In this document: positions 34,940 to 43,767 of the stretch, piece by piece
Layout: each line of letters begins with the position of its first letter
Numbering within the stretch: the stretch's first letter is position 1
NCBI RefSeq assembly: GCF_029024945.1
Contig: NZ_CP118976.1
Coordinates: 1,116,001 to 1,180,000 of the forward strand
Direction of reading: 5' to 3'
Length of the DNA: 64,000 bases
DNA from: Staphylococcus succinus
Lineage (GTDB): Bacteria > Bacillota > Bacilli > Staphylococcales > Staphylococcaceae
The notes under the pieces: model-generated
Databases searched by the model: none
Seen by the model: the letters and a program-made list of their open reading frames with translations, nothing else
Told to the model about the DNA's origin: nothing
Program-made: the position numbers and the translations under genes

Positions 34940-36649
34940 ATGAAAGTAGAAGTATATCAAGGGGAAAACGGAAATTTTAACCTTCAAGACTATGATAAAA
35001 CATATAACAACTTTGATTGGAAGGAAGTTGAAAAGGTATTTTCATGGTATGACACTGGAAAAGTGAATATGGCACATGAATGTATTGATCGTCATGTTGA
35101 AGAAGGTAAAAGTGATAAGATTGCTTTACATTATAAAGATGAAAAACGTAAAGAAAGCTATACTTTCAGTGAAATGAAATCTAATTCAAACAAAGCTGCT
35201 AATGTATTAAAAGAACAAGCAAATGTTGAAAAAGGAGACCGTGTTTTTATTTTTATGCCAAGAACGCCTGAGCTATATTTTGCTCTATTTGGCATATTGA
35301 AAATTGGCGCGATAGTAGGTCCTTTATTTGAAGCATTTATGGAAAAGGCAGTTGCAGATCGATTAGAAAATAGCGATGCTAAGGTCATAATAACGACTAA
35401 TGAATTATTACCACGTATACCTAAAGATCAATTACCCAATTTAGAAACTATCGTTGTCGTGGACGACAATGTTGAAAATGAATATGTTGATTTTAATAAA
35501 GAATTTGTAAAAGCAAGTGATGATTTTGAAACGGAATGGTTAACTTTAGATGATGGACTGATATTACATTATACTTCTGGTTCAACTGGCCAACCTAAAG
35601 GTGTTTTACACGCACAAAAAGCCATGTTGTTACATTATATTTCTGGTAAGTTTGTATTAGACTTTAAGGATGATGATGTATATTGGTGTACGGCTGATCC
35701 TGGATGGGTTACAGGTACATCATATGGTATTTTTAGCCCATGGTTAAATGGTGTAACAAATTGTATTGCAGGTGGAAGATTTTCACCTGAGGGATGGTAT
35801 GGCATGATTGAGGAGTTTAAAGTCACTATTTGGTATACTGCACCAACTGCATTAAGAATGCTAATGAGTGCAGGAGATGATATTGTTGGAAAGTATGATT
35901 TATCATCACTTAAATTGATTTTATCAGTAGGAGAGCCATTGAATCCTGAAGTTATAAAATGGTCTAAAGATGTGTACGGCAAACGGGTGTTAGATACTTG
36001 GTGGATGACGGAAACAGGTGGCCATATGATTGTGAATTATCCAACGATGGATGTGAAATTAGGATCTATGGGCAAACCTTTACCTGGTGTTGAAGCAGCA
36101 ATTGTAGATGATCAAGGGAATGAACTACCGGCAAATAGAATGGGGAATCTTGCTATTAAAAAAGGATGGCCATCTATGATGGTGTCTATTTGGAAGAACC
36201 CGGAAAAATATGATTCATACTTTATTGGAGATTGGTATGTTTCAGGAGATTCTGCATACAAAGATGAAGAAGGTTATTATTGGTTCCAAGGTCGTGTAGA
36301 TGATGTAATTATGACAGCTGGAGAACGTGTAGGACCATTTGAAGTAGAATCTAAACTAGTAGAACATGACTCAGTAGCAGAAGCAGGAGTGATTGGTAAG
36401 CCTGACCCTATCAGAGGTGAAATTATTAAAGCATTTGTTGCTTTACGTCCAGAATATGAACCGAGTGATGAGTTAAAAGAAGAAATTCGTAAATTTGTTA
36501 AAGAAGGCTTAGCCGCACATGCTGCACCTAGAGAAATAGAGTTTAAAGATAAATTACCAAAAACACGTTCAGGTAAGATTATGCGCCGTGTACTTAAAGC
36601 TTGGGAACTCGACTTACCCGCAGGAGATTTAAGTACGATGGAAGACTAA
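34940..36649 (+). CDS. acsA: Acetyl-CoA synthetase (AMP-forming)
   Basis: 569-aa ANL-superfamily enzyme, acetate + CoA + ATP to acetyl-CoA. The adenylation loop is YTSGSTGQPKG (around residue 212). Further motifs are WWMTETGGHM and SGDSAYKDEEGYYWFQGRVDD. The regulated lysine is K547 in PKTRSGKIMRR, the target of AcuA/AcuC. RBS GAGGGGG before the ATG. A strong promoter with a cre site upstream makes it CcpA-repressed by prediction. Own terminator. Confidence 0.96.
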   Translation: MKVEVYQGENGNFNLQDYDKTYNNFDWKEVEKVFSWYDTGKVNMAHECIDRHVEEGKSDKIALHYKDEKRKESYTFSEMKSNSNKAANVLKEQANVEKGDRVFIFMPRTPELYFALFGILKIGAIVGPLFEAFMEKAVADRLENSDAKVIITTNELLPRIPKDQLPNLETIVVVDDNVENEYVDFNKEFVKASDDFETEWLTLDDGLILHYTSGSTGQPKGVLHAQKAMLLHYISGKFVLDFKDDDVYWCTADPGWVTGTSYGIFSPWLNGVTNCIAGGRFSPEGWYGMIEEFKVTIWYTAPTALRMLMSAGDDIVGKYDLSSLKLILSVGEPLNPEVIKWSKDVYGKRVLDTWWMTETGGHMIVNYPTMDVKLGSMGKPLPGVEAAIVDDQGNELPANRMGNLAIKKGWPSMMVSIWKNPEKYDSYFIGDWYVSGDSAYKDEEGYYWFQGRVDDVIMTAGERVGPFEVESKLVEHDSVAEAGVIGKPDPIRGEIIKAFVALRPEYEPSDELKEEIRKFVKEGLAAHAAPREIEFKDKLPKTRSGKIMRRVLKAWELDLPAGDLSTMED

Positions 36650-36715
36650 AATATAATATAGCGATATTAAAGGCGAAATGATTGATAAACTATAGTCGTG
36701 TTTAATTATTTTAAG

Positions 36716-36752
36716 AAAACCTCTTTTGTATATAGTACAAAAGAGGTTTTTG
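36716..36752 (+). terminator. Terminator of acsA
   Basis: AAAACCTCTTTTGTA pairs with TACAAAAGAGGTTTT (one base offset), with a short loop, then T's. Confidence 0.9.
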
Positions 36753-36814
36753 TGTAAAATGTTAAGTAAAAGTACTAAATAGTATAATGTTTACGATTTT
36801 ATATACAAATTATA

Positions 36815-36828
36815 TGGAAGCGCTATCT
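36815..36828 (+). promoter_or_regulatory. Possible cre half-site upstream of fhs
   Basis: TGGAAGCGCTATCT: the first half TGGAAGCG fits cre, while the last position does not. The remainder of the acsA-fhs gap shows only an AT-rich promoter region (TATAAT near 36862). Confidence 0.3.
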
Positions 36829-36934
36829 TTAATTATCGACAATATATCTGAATTTGGTTAGTATAATGATATAAGGACTTACCGTTTTTGTTACAAATAC
36901 GAAGGATATTTAAATTAAGAAGGGACGAGTGAAT

Positions 36935-38602
36935 TTGGCACATTTATCTGATCTAGATATTGCGAATCAATCAACACTAAAACCAATTGGAGAAATTGCT
37001 GAAAAGGCAGGTATTCCGTCAAATGCATTAGAACCATACGGGCACTATAAAGCTAAGATTGATATTAATCAAGTTCAACAGCATAATGGCAAGGGAAACG
37101 TAGTATTGGTGACAGCTATGAGCCCAACACCGGCTGGGGAAGGAAAATCAACTGTTACTGTAGGGTTAGCTGATGCATTTAATCAACTTAAGAAAAACGT
37201 TATGGTAGCATTACGAGAACCTGCTTTAGGACCAACATTTGGTATAAAGGGTGGAGCTACAGGCGGAGGATATGCACAAGTATTACCAATGGAAGATATC
37301 AACCTGCACTTTAACGGTGATTTTCATGCAATTACGACTGCAAATAATGCACTTTCAGCATTTATAGATAATCATATACACCAAGGGAATGAATTAGGTA
37401 TTGATCAACGCCGAATAGAATGGAAGCGTGTATTAGATATGAATGATCGTGCTTTACGTAATGTTATCGTTGGTTTAGGTGGTCCTACACAAGGTGTGCC
37501 ACGGGAAGATGGTTTCAATATTACTGTGGCTTCTGAAATAATGGCTATTTTATGTTTAGCAAATGATATCAAAGATTTAAAAGTGAAAATAAGCCATATT
37601 ACTATTGGTTATACACGTGAACGTCAGCCAGTTACAGTTGCTGATTTAAAAGTTGAAGGTGCATTGGCTATGATTCTTAAAGATGCGATTAAACCTAATC
37701 TTGTACAAACAATTGAAGGCACGCCTGCACTTGTACATGGTGGGCCATTTGCGAATATTGCACATGGCTGTAATTCTATTTTAGCTACTGAAACTGCTAG
37801 AGACTTGGCAGACATCGTAGTAACAGAAGCAGGTTTTGGTTCAGATTTAGGCGCTGAAAAGTTCATTAATATTAAAGCTCGAGAAGCAGGTTTTACACCT
37901 TCAGCCGTCGTTGTAGTGGCAACAATTCGTGCTATTAAAATGCATGGTGGTGTAGAGAAAGATAATCTTAAAGAAGAAAATGTGTTAGCACTTGAAAAAG
38001 GAATTGTTAATTTAGAACGTCATGTTAAAAATGTTAGAAAATATGGATTGGAGCCGGTAGTTGCTTTAAATGCATTTATCCATGATACAGATGAAGAAAC
38101 GAAATTTGTACAAAAATGGGCCAAAGACAATGGTATACGTATAGCTTTAACTGAGGTTTGGGAAAAGGGCGGCAATGGAGGTATTGATTTAGCCAATGAA
38201 GTTTTAGAAGTTATCGATGAACCTCAAAACTTTAAACATTTATATGAACTTAATCAACCGCTTGAAACGAAAATAGAAACAATTGTACGAGAAATATATG
38301 GTGGCTCTAAAGTTACCTTTAGCAGTAAGGCACAAAAACAATTACAACAGTTTAAAGATAATGGTTGGGATAATTATCCTATTTGTATGGCTAAAACGCA
38401 ATATTCATTTTCTGATGATGCCACACAGTTAGGTGCTCCAGAAGGATTTGAAATTACGATTCGTGAATTGGAGGCCAAGACAGGTGCTGGATTTATAGTT
38501 GCATTAACAGGCGCAATTATGACGATGCCAGGTCTACCAAAGAAACCAGCAGCATTAAATATGGATGTTACAGATGATGGACATGCAGTAGGTTTATTTT
38601 AA
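36935..38602 (+). CDS. fhs: Formate-tetrahydrofolate ligase
   Basis: 555-aa ATP-dependent 10-formyl-THF synthase, supplying one-carbon units. P-loop region SPTPAGEGKSTVTVG and the family stretches REPALGPTFGIKGGATGGGY and TVASEIMAILCLA are conserved. The best start is TTG 36935 (MAHLSDLDIANQS), about 10 bases after AGAAGGGA, matching the S. aureus length; a GTG two codons earlier is too close to the site. Monocistronic, shared terminator with sgtA. Confidence 0.95.
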   Translation: MAHLSDLDIANQSTLKPIGEIAEKAGIPSNALEPYGHYKAKIDINQVQQHNGKGNVVLVTAMSPTPAGEGKSTVTVGLADAFNQLKKNVMVALREPALGPTFGIKGGATGGGYAQVLPMEDINLHFNGDFHAITTANNALSAFIDNHIHQGNELGIDQRRIEWKRVLDMNDRALRNVIVGLGGPTQGVPREDGFNITVASEIMAILCLANDIKDLKVKISHITIGYTRERQPVTVADLKVEGALAMILKDAIKPNLVQTIEGTPALVHGGPFANIAHGCNSILATETARDLADIVVTEAGFGSDLGAEKFINIKAREAGFTPSAVVVVATIRAIKMHGGVEKDNLKEENVLALEKGIVNLERHVKNVRKYGLEPVVALNAFIHDTDEETKFVQKWAKDNGIRIALTEVWEKGGNGGIDLANEVLEVIDEPQNFKHLYELNQPLETKIETIVREIYGGSKVTFSSKAQKQLQQFKDNGWDNYPICMAKTQYSFSDDATQLGAPEGFEITIRELEAKTGAGFIVALTGAIMTMPGLPKKPAALNMDVTDDGHAVGLF

Positions 38603-38620
38603 AGTTGAAGCCATTATGAT

Positions 38621-38657
38621 AAAAGGACGCATGGTAATAAATACATGCGTCCTTTTA
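38621..38657. terminator. Bidirectional terminator between fhs and sgtA
   Basis: AAAAGGACGCATG pairs with CATGCGTCCTTTT, T-runs on both strands. Its right arm includes the sgtA stop codon. Confidence 0.9.
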
Positions 38658-39566
38658 TCTTGTAATTAAATGTTGTTGTACGTTATATTTTTCAGCATTT
38701 TTAAAATCATCAGGCGTGATTTTTTCTTCGACTAACATGCGTTTAAGTACATAATGTTGACGATTTAAACTGATCTTTATCTCTTGATCAGGTTTCAATG
38801 AACCATCCTCAGTATAAGGTGTATAGTAGTATGGACTTTGAAGCAAACCGATAAGGTAAGCAGATTCAGCAATATTCAAGTTTGTTGCTGATTTTCCAAA
38901 CAAACTATATGAAGCTGAAGCAATACCTGTTATATCAGAACCATGGTTATCTCGTCCAAAGGGAACGATGTTTAAATACGTATAAATAATTTCATCTTTG
39001 GTTAACACGTGTTCGGCGCGCATAGAAAGTACAAGTTCATTCGCTTTTCGGTCATATGTTCTTTCGTTAGTCAGTAGTTGATTTTTTACGAGTTGCTGTG
39101 TAATGGTACTACCACCCGTGGGAGCTTCAGTATTAAAGATATCTTGCCCAACGGCACGCACTATGGCTTTCGGTAAAATGCCATTATGGTAAAAAAATAA
39201 GCTGTCTTCAGAAGAGGTCAGTGCTTTAATGACATTTGGACTAACTTGGTTAGGTCCGACAATAAGCGTATTGGTTGAATGATTATACTCTTCTAAGATA
39301 TTACGCTTAGTATTATCAATATCTTCGTCGCCAACAATATGTAACAAATTCAATCTCAAATCTTTATCTGACAGATGAATCGTTGTATCAGTTAAATGTT
39401 GAAAATAAAACACTGATATTGCCATAAGTATGAGAAAGGTACATGTAAAAATTGTAAACAAGCCTAAAAATATATGTTTTATTTTTTTATAAACTATTTC
39501 ATATCTATGAAATGGTCGTATCTCGTTGCTATCTTGAACACTTTTATCATATGTTTGACGCGCCAT
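38655..39566 (-). CDS. sgtA: SgtA, monofunctional peptidoglycan glycosyltransferase (GT51)
   Basis: 303 aa. One N-terminal transmembrane segment (IFLGLFTIFTCTFLILMAIS) is followed by an extracellular GT51 domain. Catalytic Glu is in TSSEDSLFFYHNG, and donor-site motifs are GGSTITQQLVKN, RKANELVLSMRAE and LNIVPFGR. No transpeptidase domain, so it polymerises lipid II only, like S. aureus SgtA. Start set at ATG 39566 because the ATG two codons earlier touches the GGAGG site. Confidence 0.88.
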   Translation of the reverse strand: MARQTYDKSVQDSNEIRPFHRYEIVYKKIKHIFLGLFTIFTCTFLILMAISVFYFQHLTDTTIHLSDKDLRLNLLHIVGDEDIDNTKRNILEEYNHSTNTLIVGPNQVSPNVIKALTSSEDSLFFYHNGILPKAIVRAVGQDIFNTEAPTGGSTITQQLVKNQLLTNERTYDRKANELVLSMRAEHVLTKDEIIYTYLNIVPFGRDNHGSDITGIASASYSLFGKSATNLNIAESAYLIGLLQSPYYYTPYTEDGSLKPDQEIKISLNRQHYVLKRMLVEEKITPDDFKNAEKYNVQQHLITR

Positions 39567-39689
39567 ATGCATCCTCCTTGTGTATGCAATATTATAACAT
39601 AATTTATGATGTTGACTTTTAAAATAGAGTTACTTATAATTAATATCAATTCGATATCGTTTTTGGATAAAGGAAAAGTAGTATATATA

Positions 39690-39870
39690 GAAAATCTTCA
39701 GAGAGTTAGTGGTAGCTGTGAACTAACATTTTCTTCTATACGAATACACCTTTGACTGTTTAACAATCCAAACGTTTAAGTTAATGAACGTATCATTAAT
39801 AAAGTTGTTTGACTTAAGTATGGTGGTACCGTGCGCATGCGCCCTTACATTAATTTGTAAGGGCGTTTTT
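39690..39870 (+). promoter_or_regulatory. T-box leader of tyrS (tyrosine specifier TAC)
   Basis: Specifier TAC at 39745-39747 in the context GAA-TAC-ACC-TTTGA. T-box core TGGTGGTACCGTGC at about 39820-39834. The terminator CGCCCTTACA (39840-39849) pairs with TGTAAGGGCG (39856-39865) and is followed by TTTTT. Tyrosine codon and downstream gene agree. 5' boundary approximate. The remaining bases up to tyrS hold no gene. Confidence 0.93.
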
Positions 39871-39972
39871 ATGTTTTTTGATATTCGTTCCATCGTCAAC
39901 GTTATGAATGTTGTTAAAGGTTACTAATTCTTATACAAAGAGATATCTTAAGTAAAATAGGAGGTTGATAAA

Positions 39973-41235
39973 ATGACAAACGCATTATTAGAAGACTTAC
40001 AATGGAGAGGCTTGATTTATCAACAGACAGATGAATCAGGAATTGAAGAATTATTAAATAAAGAACAAGTTACATTGTATTGCGGTGCCGATCCAACAGC
40101 TGATAGTTTACACATTGGTCATTTATTACCATTTTTAACATTACGACGTTTCCAAGAGAATGGTCATAGACCACTTGTGTTAGTTGGTGGCGGTACAGGT
40201 ATGATTGGTGATCCTTCTGGTAAATCTGAAGAACGTACATTACAAACTGAAGAACAAGTTGAATTAAATGTTAAAGGTATCAATGAACAAATGCATAAAA
40301 TTTTCGAATTTGATACTGATAAAGGTGCTAAACTTGTAAACAATAGAGATTGGCTTAGTCAAATATCGTTGATAGACTTTTTAAGAGATTATGGTAAACA
40401 TGTAGGTGTAAATTACATGTTAGGTAAAGATTCTATCCAGACACGTCTAGAACATGGGATCTCATACACTGAATTTACTTATACCATTTTACAAGCTATA
40501 GACTTTGGGCATTTAAATAGAACATATAATTGTAAAATTCAAGTAGGTGGTTCTGACCAATGGGGTAACATTACAAGCGGTATAGAATTAATGCGTAGAA
40601 TGTATGGTCAAACAGAAGCATATGGCCTTACGATTCCGCTTGTTGTAAAATCAGATGGTAAGAAATTTGGCAAGACTGAAGGTGGCGCTGTTTGGTTAGA
40701 TGCTGACAAAACAAGCCCATATGAATTCTACCAATTTTGGATTAATACTACTGATGAAGATGTCATCAAATTCTTGAAATACTTTACTTTCTTAAGCAAA
40801 GAGGAAATTGAAACTTTAGAACAATCATTAATTGAAGCGCCACATTTACGTGAAGCGCAAAAAGCTTTGGCTGAAAATGTGACACGTTTTATTCATGGTC
40901 AAGACGCTTTAGATGATGCGATGCGTATTTCAAAAGCGTTGTTTGCTGGTGATTTACAGGCACTTTCTGCTAAGGAATTGAAAGAAGGCTTTAAAGATGT
41001 ACCTCAAGTTGAATTAAGTAATGATACTACGAATATTGTAGAAGCTATTGTTGAAACTGGTATTTCACCATCTAAACGTCAAGCGCGTGAAGATGTGAAC
41101 AATGGGGCAATTTACGTGAATGGTGTAAGACAACAAGATGTAAACTTTGAGTTGTCGGCAGACGATAAAATTGAAAACGAATTTACGATTATTCGTCGAG
41201 GCAAAAAGAAATACTTTATGATTAACTATAGATAA
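39973..41235 (+). CDS. tyrS: Tyrosyl-tRNA synthetase
   Basis: 420-aa class Ic synthetase. HIGH motif in DSLHIGHLLPF; the KMSKS-equivalent is KFGKT in DGKKFGKTEGG, as in B. subtilis TyrS. C-terminal S4-like anticodon-arm domain (SPSKRQAREDVNNGAIYVNG). RBS TAGGAGG before the ATG. Controlled by the tyrosine T-box and closed by its own terminator. Confidence 0.97.
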   Translation: MTNALLEDLQWRGLIYQQTDESGIEELLNKEQVTLYCGADPTADSLHIGHLLPFLTLRRFQENGHRPLVLVGGGTGMIGDPSGKSEERTLQTEEQVELNVKGINEQMHKIFEFDTDKGAKLVNNRDWLSQISLIDFLRDYGKHVGVNYMLGKDSIQTRLEHGISYTEFTYTILQAIDFGHLNRTYNCKIQVGGSDQWGNITSGIELMRRMYGQTEAYGLTIPLVVKSDGKKFGKTEGGAVWLDADKTSPYEFYQFWINTTDEDVIKFLKYFTFLSKEEIETLEQSLIEAPHLREAQKALAENVTRFIHGQDALDDAMRISKALFAGDLQALSAKELKEGFKDVPQVELSNDTTNIVEAIVETGISPSKRQAREDVNNGAIYVNGVRQQDVNFELSADDKIENEFTIIRRGKKKYFMINYR

Positions 41236-41270
41236 AAAGATGATTTGCAGTAAATGGATGAATTCTTTCA

Positions 41271-41309
41271 AACTGCCAACAAAGTCGAGGATTTTGTTGG
41301 CAGTTTTTT
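41271..41309 (+). terminator. Terminator of tyrS
   Basis: ACTGCCAACAAA pairs with TTTGTTGGCAGT, followed by T's. Confidence 0.9.
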
Positions 41310-41409
41310 GTTGCACATGTCTAGGATTATGGTCTTACACAGATGTTTTGTAAAAGCGACTGCTCAAATCATCTGAAAACCAACCGTTATTATTCTGAAT
41401 TTTAATTTA

Positions 41410-41454
41410 ATAAATAAAAAGATAAACCAAACACTGAAAAGTGTTTGGTTTATC
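41410..41454 (-). terminator. Terminator of the htrA-like gene
   Basis: Perfect GATAAACCAAACACT / AGTGTTTGGTTTATC hairpin with a 4-base loop; the T-run is on the minus strand. Confidence 0.85.
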
Positions 41455-41501
41455 TGCATTACATTAAGATATTTTACCCATGGTTTATTGAGTTAGAATC
41501 G

Positions 41502-42803
41502 TTAATTAAAAGGGTTTGCACTTTCAGAACTGTCTTCACTATCTTCGTTGCTTGATTGTGTTGAAGCGGATTTTTGTTCTTTAAGATCGACCTTAACAGT
41601 CTGGACCTTACCTTTTCTTTCTAAAGTGAGTTTGACTGTGTCGCCCGGTTTTTTCTGTTGATATAAGTAGTTACGTAAATCTGTATCTTCTTTTACTTTA
41701 TTGTCATCGATAGCGGTAATAATGTCGCCTTCTTTGAGCCCATTATTCTCATCAACTTTGGCGATATAAACACCTTCTTTACGTTTGGTATCAAGTTGCG
41801 CTTTATATTCATCTGGAATTTCACTTAAATTGAGCAAACCAATTCCAATTGAAGGGCGTTCAACTTTACCATGCTTCACAAGTTCTTTTATAGTAACTTT
41901 TACTTCGTTACTAGGTATTGCAAAGCCAATGCCTTCAACTTGTTCATTAGCAATTTTCATAGAATTAATACCTACAAGATTTCCATTAATATCAACCAAT
42001 GCGCCACCAGAGTTACCTGGATTAATAGCGGCATCTGTTTGTAATACATTTACTTTATTTGCACCAGCTGTAGTCTGTGTATCAATCGTACGTTCACTTG
42101 CAGATATGATACCAGAAGTAACTGAATTCGCAAATTCTAAACCAAGTGGATTACCCATTGCAAAAACACTATCGCCTGTTTTAACTTTAGAGGAATTCGC
42201 AAATTCAATTGCTTTTGTACCTTTTGTATCATCTATTTTTAAAACTGCCATGTCAGTCAATGCATCTTTACCAATGAGTTTTGCTTCAACCTGTTTAGAA
42301 TTATGTAATTGTACTTTAATTTCACTTGCACCATCAATAACATGGTTATTTGTTACGATGTACGCAGAACCATTATTTTTTTGATAAATTACTCCTGAAC
42401 CAACGCCTGCCTCTTGTGATTTAGATGATTTACCTTTTAATAAAGCATCTAAGTTTTGCGCTTTTTGCATATTTATTACGCCTACAATAGCAGGTGATAC
42501 ATCGTTAATCATTTGGTTGACAGAATCATATTTTTCACTTTTTCCATCAAGTGTATTACCACCATTCGTACTATTAGATGTTTCTTTTACAGAAGAACCA
42601 TCATCATCTAATACGGTATGTTCCATGAACTTTCCAACCCCTAACACAATGAGAGCACCAATAATTCCAGCAATTAATGCGACGACCATTGTTTTAAACC
42701 ATGGGAATTTGGGTTTGTTTGTCGAACGCTGCTCACCTTTAAAGGGCTGTTGTGCTTGCTCATAATGTTGATTTCCGTTTGAGTGATTATCATTATTAGA
42801 CAT
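41502..42803 (-). CDS. HtrA-like membrane serine protease (DegP family)
   Basis: 433 aa. A cytoplasmic N-terminus rich in Asn/Gln and Lys leads to one transmembrane segment (about 37-60), then a trypsin-like domain with catalytic triad H154 (TNNHVIDG), D184 (LTDMAVLKID) and S265 (NPGNSGGAL), then one C-terminal PDZ domain. The tail is Ser/Glu-rich. Surface protein-quality protease; S. aureus has two HtrA paralogues, and this is the shorter one beside tyrS. Start at ATG 42803 after TTGGAGG. Confidence 0.9.
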   Translation of the reverse strand: MSNNDNHSNGNQHYEQAQQPFKGEQRSTNKPKFPWFKTMVVALIAGIIGALIVLGVGKFMEHTVLDDDGSSVKETSNSTNGGNTLDGKSEKYDSVNQMINDVSPAIVGVINMQKAQNLDALLKGKSSKSQEAGVGSGVIYQKNNGSAYIVTNNHVIDGASEIKVQLHNSKQVEAKLIGKDALTDMAVLKIDDTKGTKAIEFANSSKVKTGDSVFAMGNPLGLEFANSVTSGIISASERTIDTQTTAGANKVNVLQTDAAINPGNSGGALVDINGNLVGINSMKIANEQVEGIGFAIPSNEVKVTIKELVKHGKVERPSIGIGLLNLSEIPDEYKAQLDTKRKEGVYIAKVDENNGLKEGDIITAIDDNKVKEDTDLRNYLYQQKKPGDTVKLTLERKGKVQTVKVDLKEQKSASTQSSNEDSEDSSESANPFN

Positions 42804-42969
42804 AGTAAACCTCCAATTCATTCTCTAAATCCTATTATGATAGGATTTGAATACTTTTTCTAGTATATCACCATACGACTTTAGACTGAAATATTAATTT
42901 TCTTGTCCATAAGTTAACTAAATGATAAAATCAATAGGGTATTAAAAGGAAAATGAAGTAGGTGGAGAA

Positions 42970-43590
42970 ATGTATAAACTGATTAGTGGCTTGTTGAAGC
43001 TCATTATAGTCAAACTAAGTAATTCTTTAGAAGTACAGGGTAAAGAAAACATACCGCAGTTACATAGATATGTAGTTACTTGTACGCATGAGAGCTATAA
43101 TGAAGTAATCATGCTCGGAACGGCTATATATCCTAACCAAATCCATTATATGGCTAAGAAAGAATTATTTAATAATAAATGGTTTGGTAGATTTTTAACG
43201 TCATTAAATGCTTTTCCTGTAGACAGAGATAATCCGGGTCCAAGTACTTTAAAAAGACCAATTAAATTATTGAAAGAAAATAAAACGGTAGGTATTTTCC
43301 CTACAGGTCAACGTAAAAAATATGATGAGGGTGCACCTTTAAAAAGAGGAGCAGTAACCATTGCTATGATGGCCCAAGCACCGATATTACCAGCTGCATA
43401 TGTAGGCCCAAATGAAATTAAAGGGCTTATTACTGGAAAAGCTATCATAAAATTTGGTGAACCCATTGAGACAAAACATTTACCAAAAGATATGAAACGA
43501 AATGAAAAATTAGAATATTTAACAAAAGAATTGGAAAATAGAACAAAGCAATTGCAACAAGAATTGGATGCATACGTAAATATTAAGTAA
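42970..43590 (+). CDS. PlsC-family acyltransferase with noncanonical motifs
   Basis: 206-aa LPLAT-fold protein, usually called 1-acyl-glycerol-3-phosphate acyltransferase. Block I reads CTHESYNEV: H40 is present but the usual aspartate of HX4D is E45. Block II AFPVDR is fine. Block III is FPTGQR (110-115) instead of FPEGTR. Block IV LPAAYVG is present. The changes mean substrate or activity may differ from true PlsC. RBS TAGGTGG. Monocistronic by position, between divergent htrA and nagE. Confidence 0.75.
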   Translation: MYKLISGLLKLIIVKLSNSLEVQGKENIPQLHRYVVTCTHESYNEVIMLGTAIYPNQIHYMAKKELFNNKWFGRFLTSLNAFPVDRDNPGPSTLKRPIKLLKENKTVGIFPTGQRKKYDEGAPLKRGAVTIAMMAQAPILPAAYVGPNEIKGLITGKAIIKFGEPIETKHLPKDMKRNEKLEYLTKELENRTKQLQQELDAYVNIK

Positions 43591-43637
43591 AAGTGTAGAC
43601 TAAATTCAAAATCGTTGACTTCTAAATTAGAATACGA

Positions 43638-43666
43638 TTGTTGAATAAGTTATGTTATTATATAAC
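43638..43666 (+). promoter_or_regulatory. Promoter of nagE
   Basis: TTGTTG (43638-43643), a 17-base spacer, then TATAAC (43661-43666). Confidence 0.5.
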
Positions 43667-43682
43667 TGTACAATGACAGCTA

Positions 43683-43696
43683 GTATAGCGTTTACA
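43683..43696 (+). promoter_or_regulatory. Candidate cre of nagE
   Basis: GTATAGCGTTTACA: the second half GCGTTTACA is a perfect cre half, the first half is degenerate. It lies about 10 bases after the predicted transcription start. Confidence 0.45.
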
Positions 43697-43735
43697 AACA
43701 CCACGTGGACAACTTGTGCATGTGGTGTTTGTTTG
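43694..43735 (+). promoter_or_regulatory. Strong leader hairpin before nagE
   Basis: ACAAACACCACGTG pairs with CATGTGGTGTTTGT (14 bp, one G-T), with a short loop, ending about 20 bases before the ribosome binding site. It could be an attenuator, an antiterminator target or an mRNA-stability element. Confidence 0.6.
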
Positions 43736-43767
43736 TGTGAATGCGAGCTAGGAAATGGGGAATGAAT

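Noticed and set aside
41785..42384. 199-codon open frame on the plus strand inside the htrA-like gene
   Set aside because: It is antisense to a clear protease with full catalytic triad, has no ribosome binding site, and its composition is what the reverse strand of an AT-rich coding region gives.
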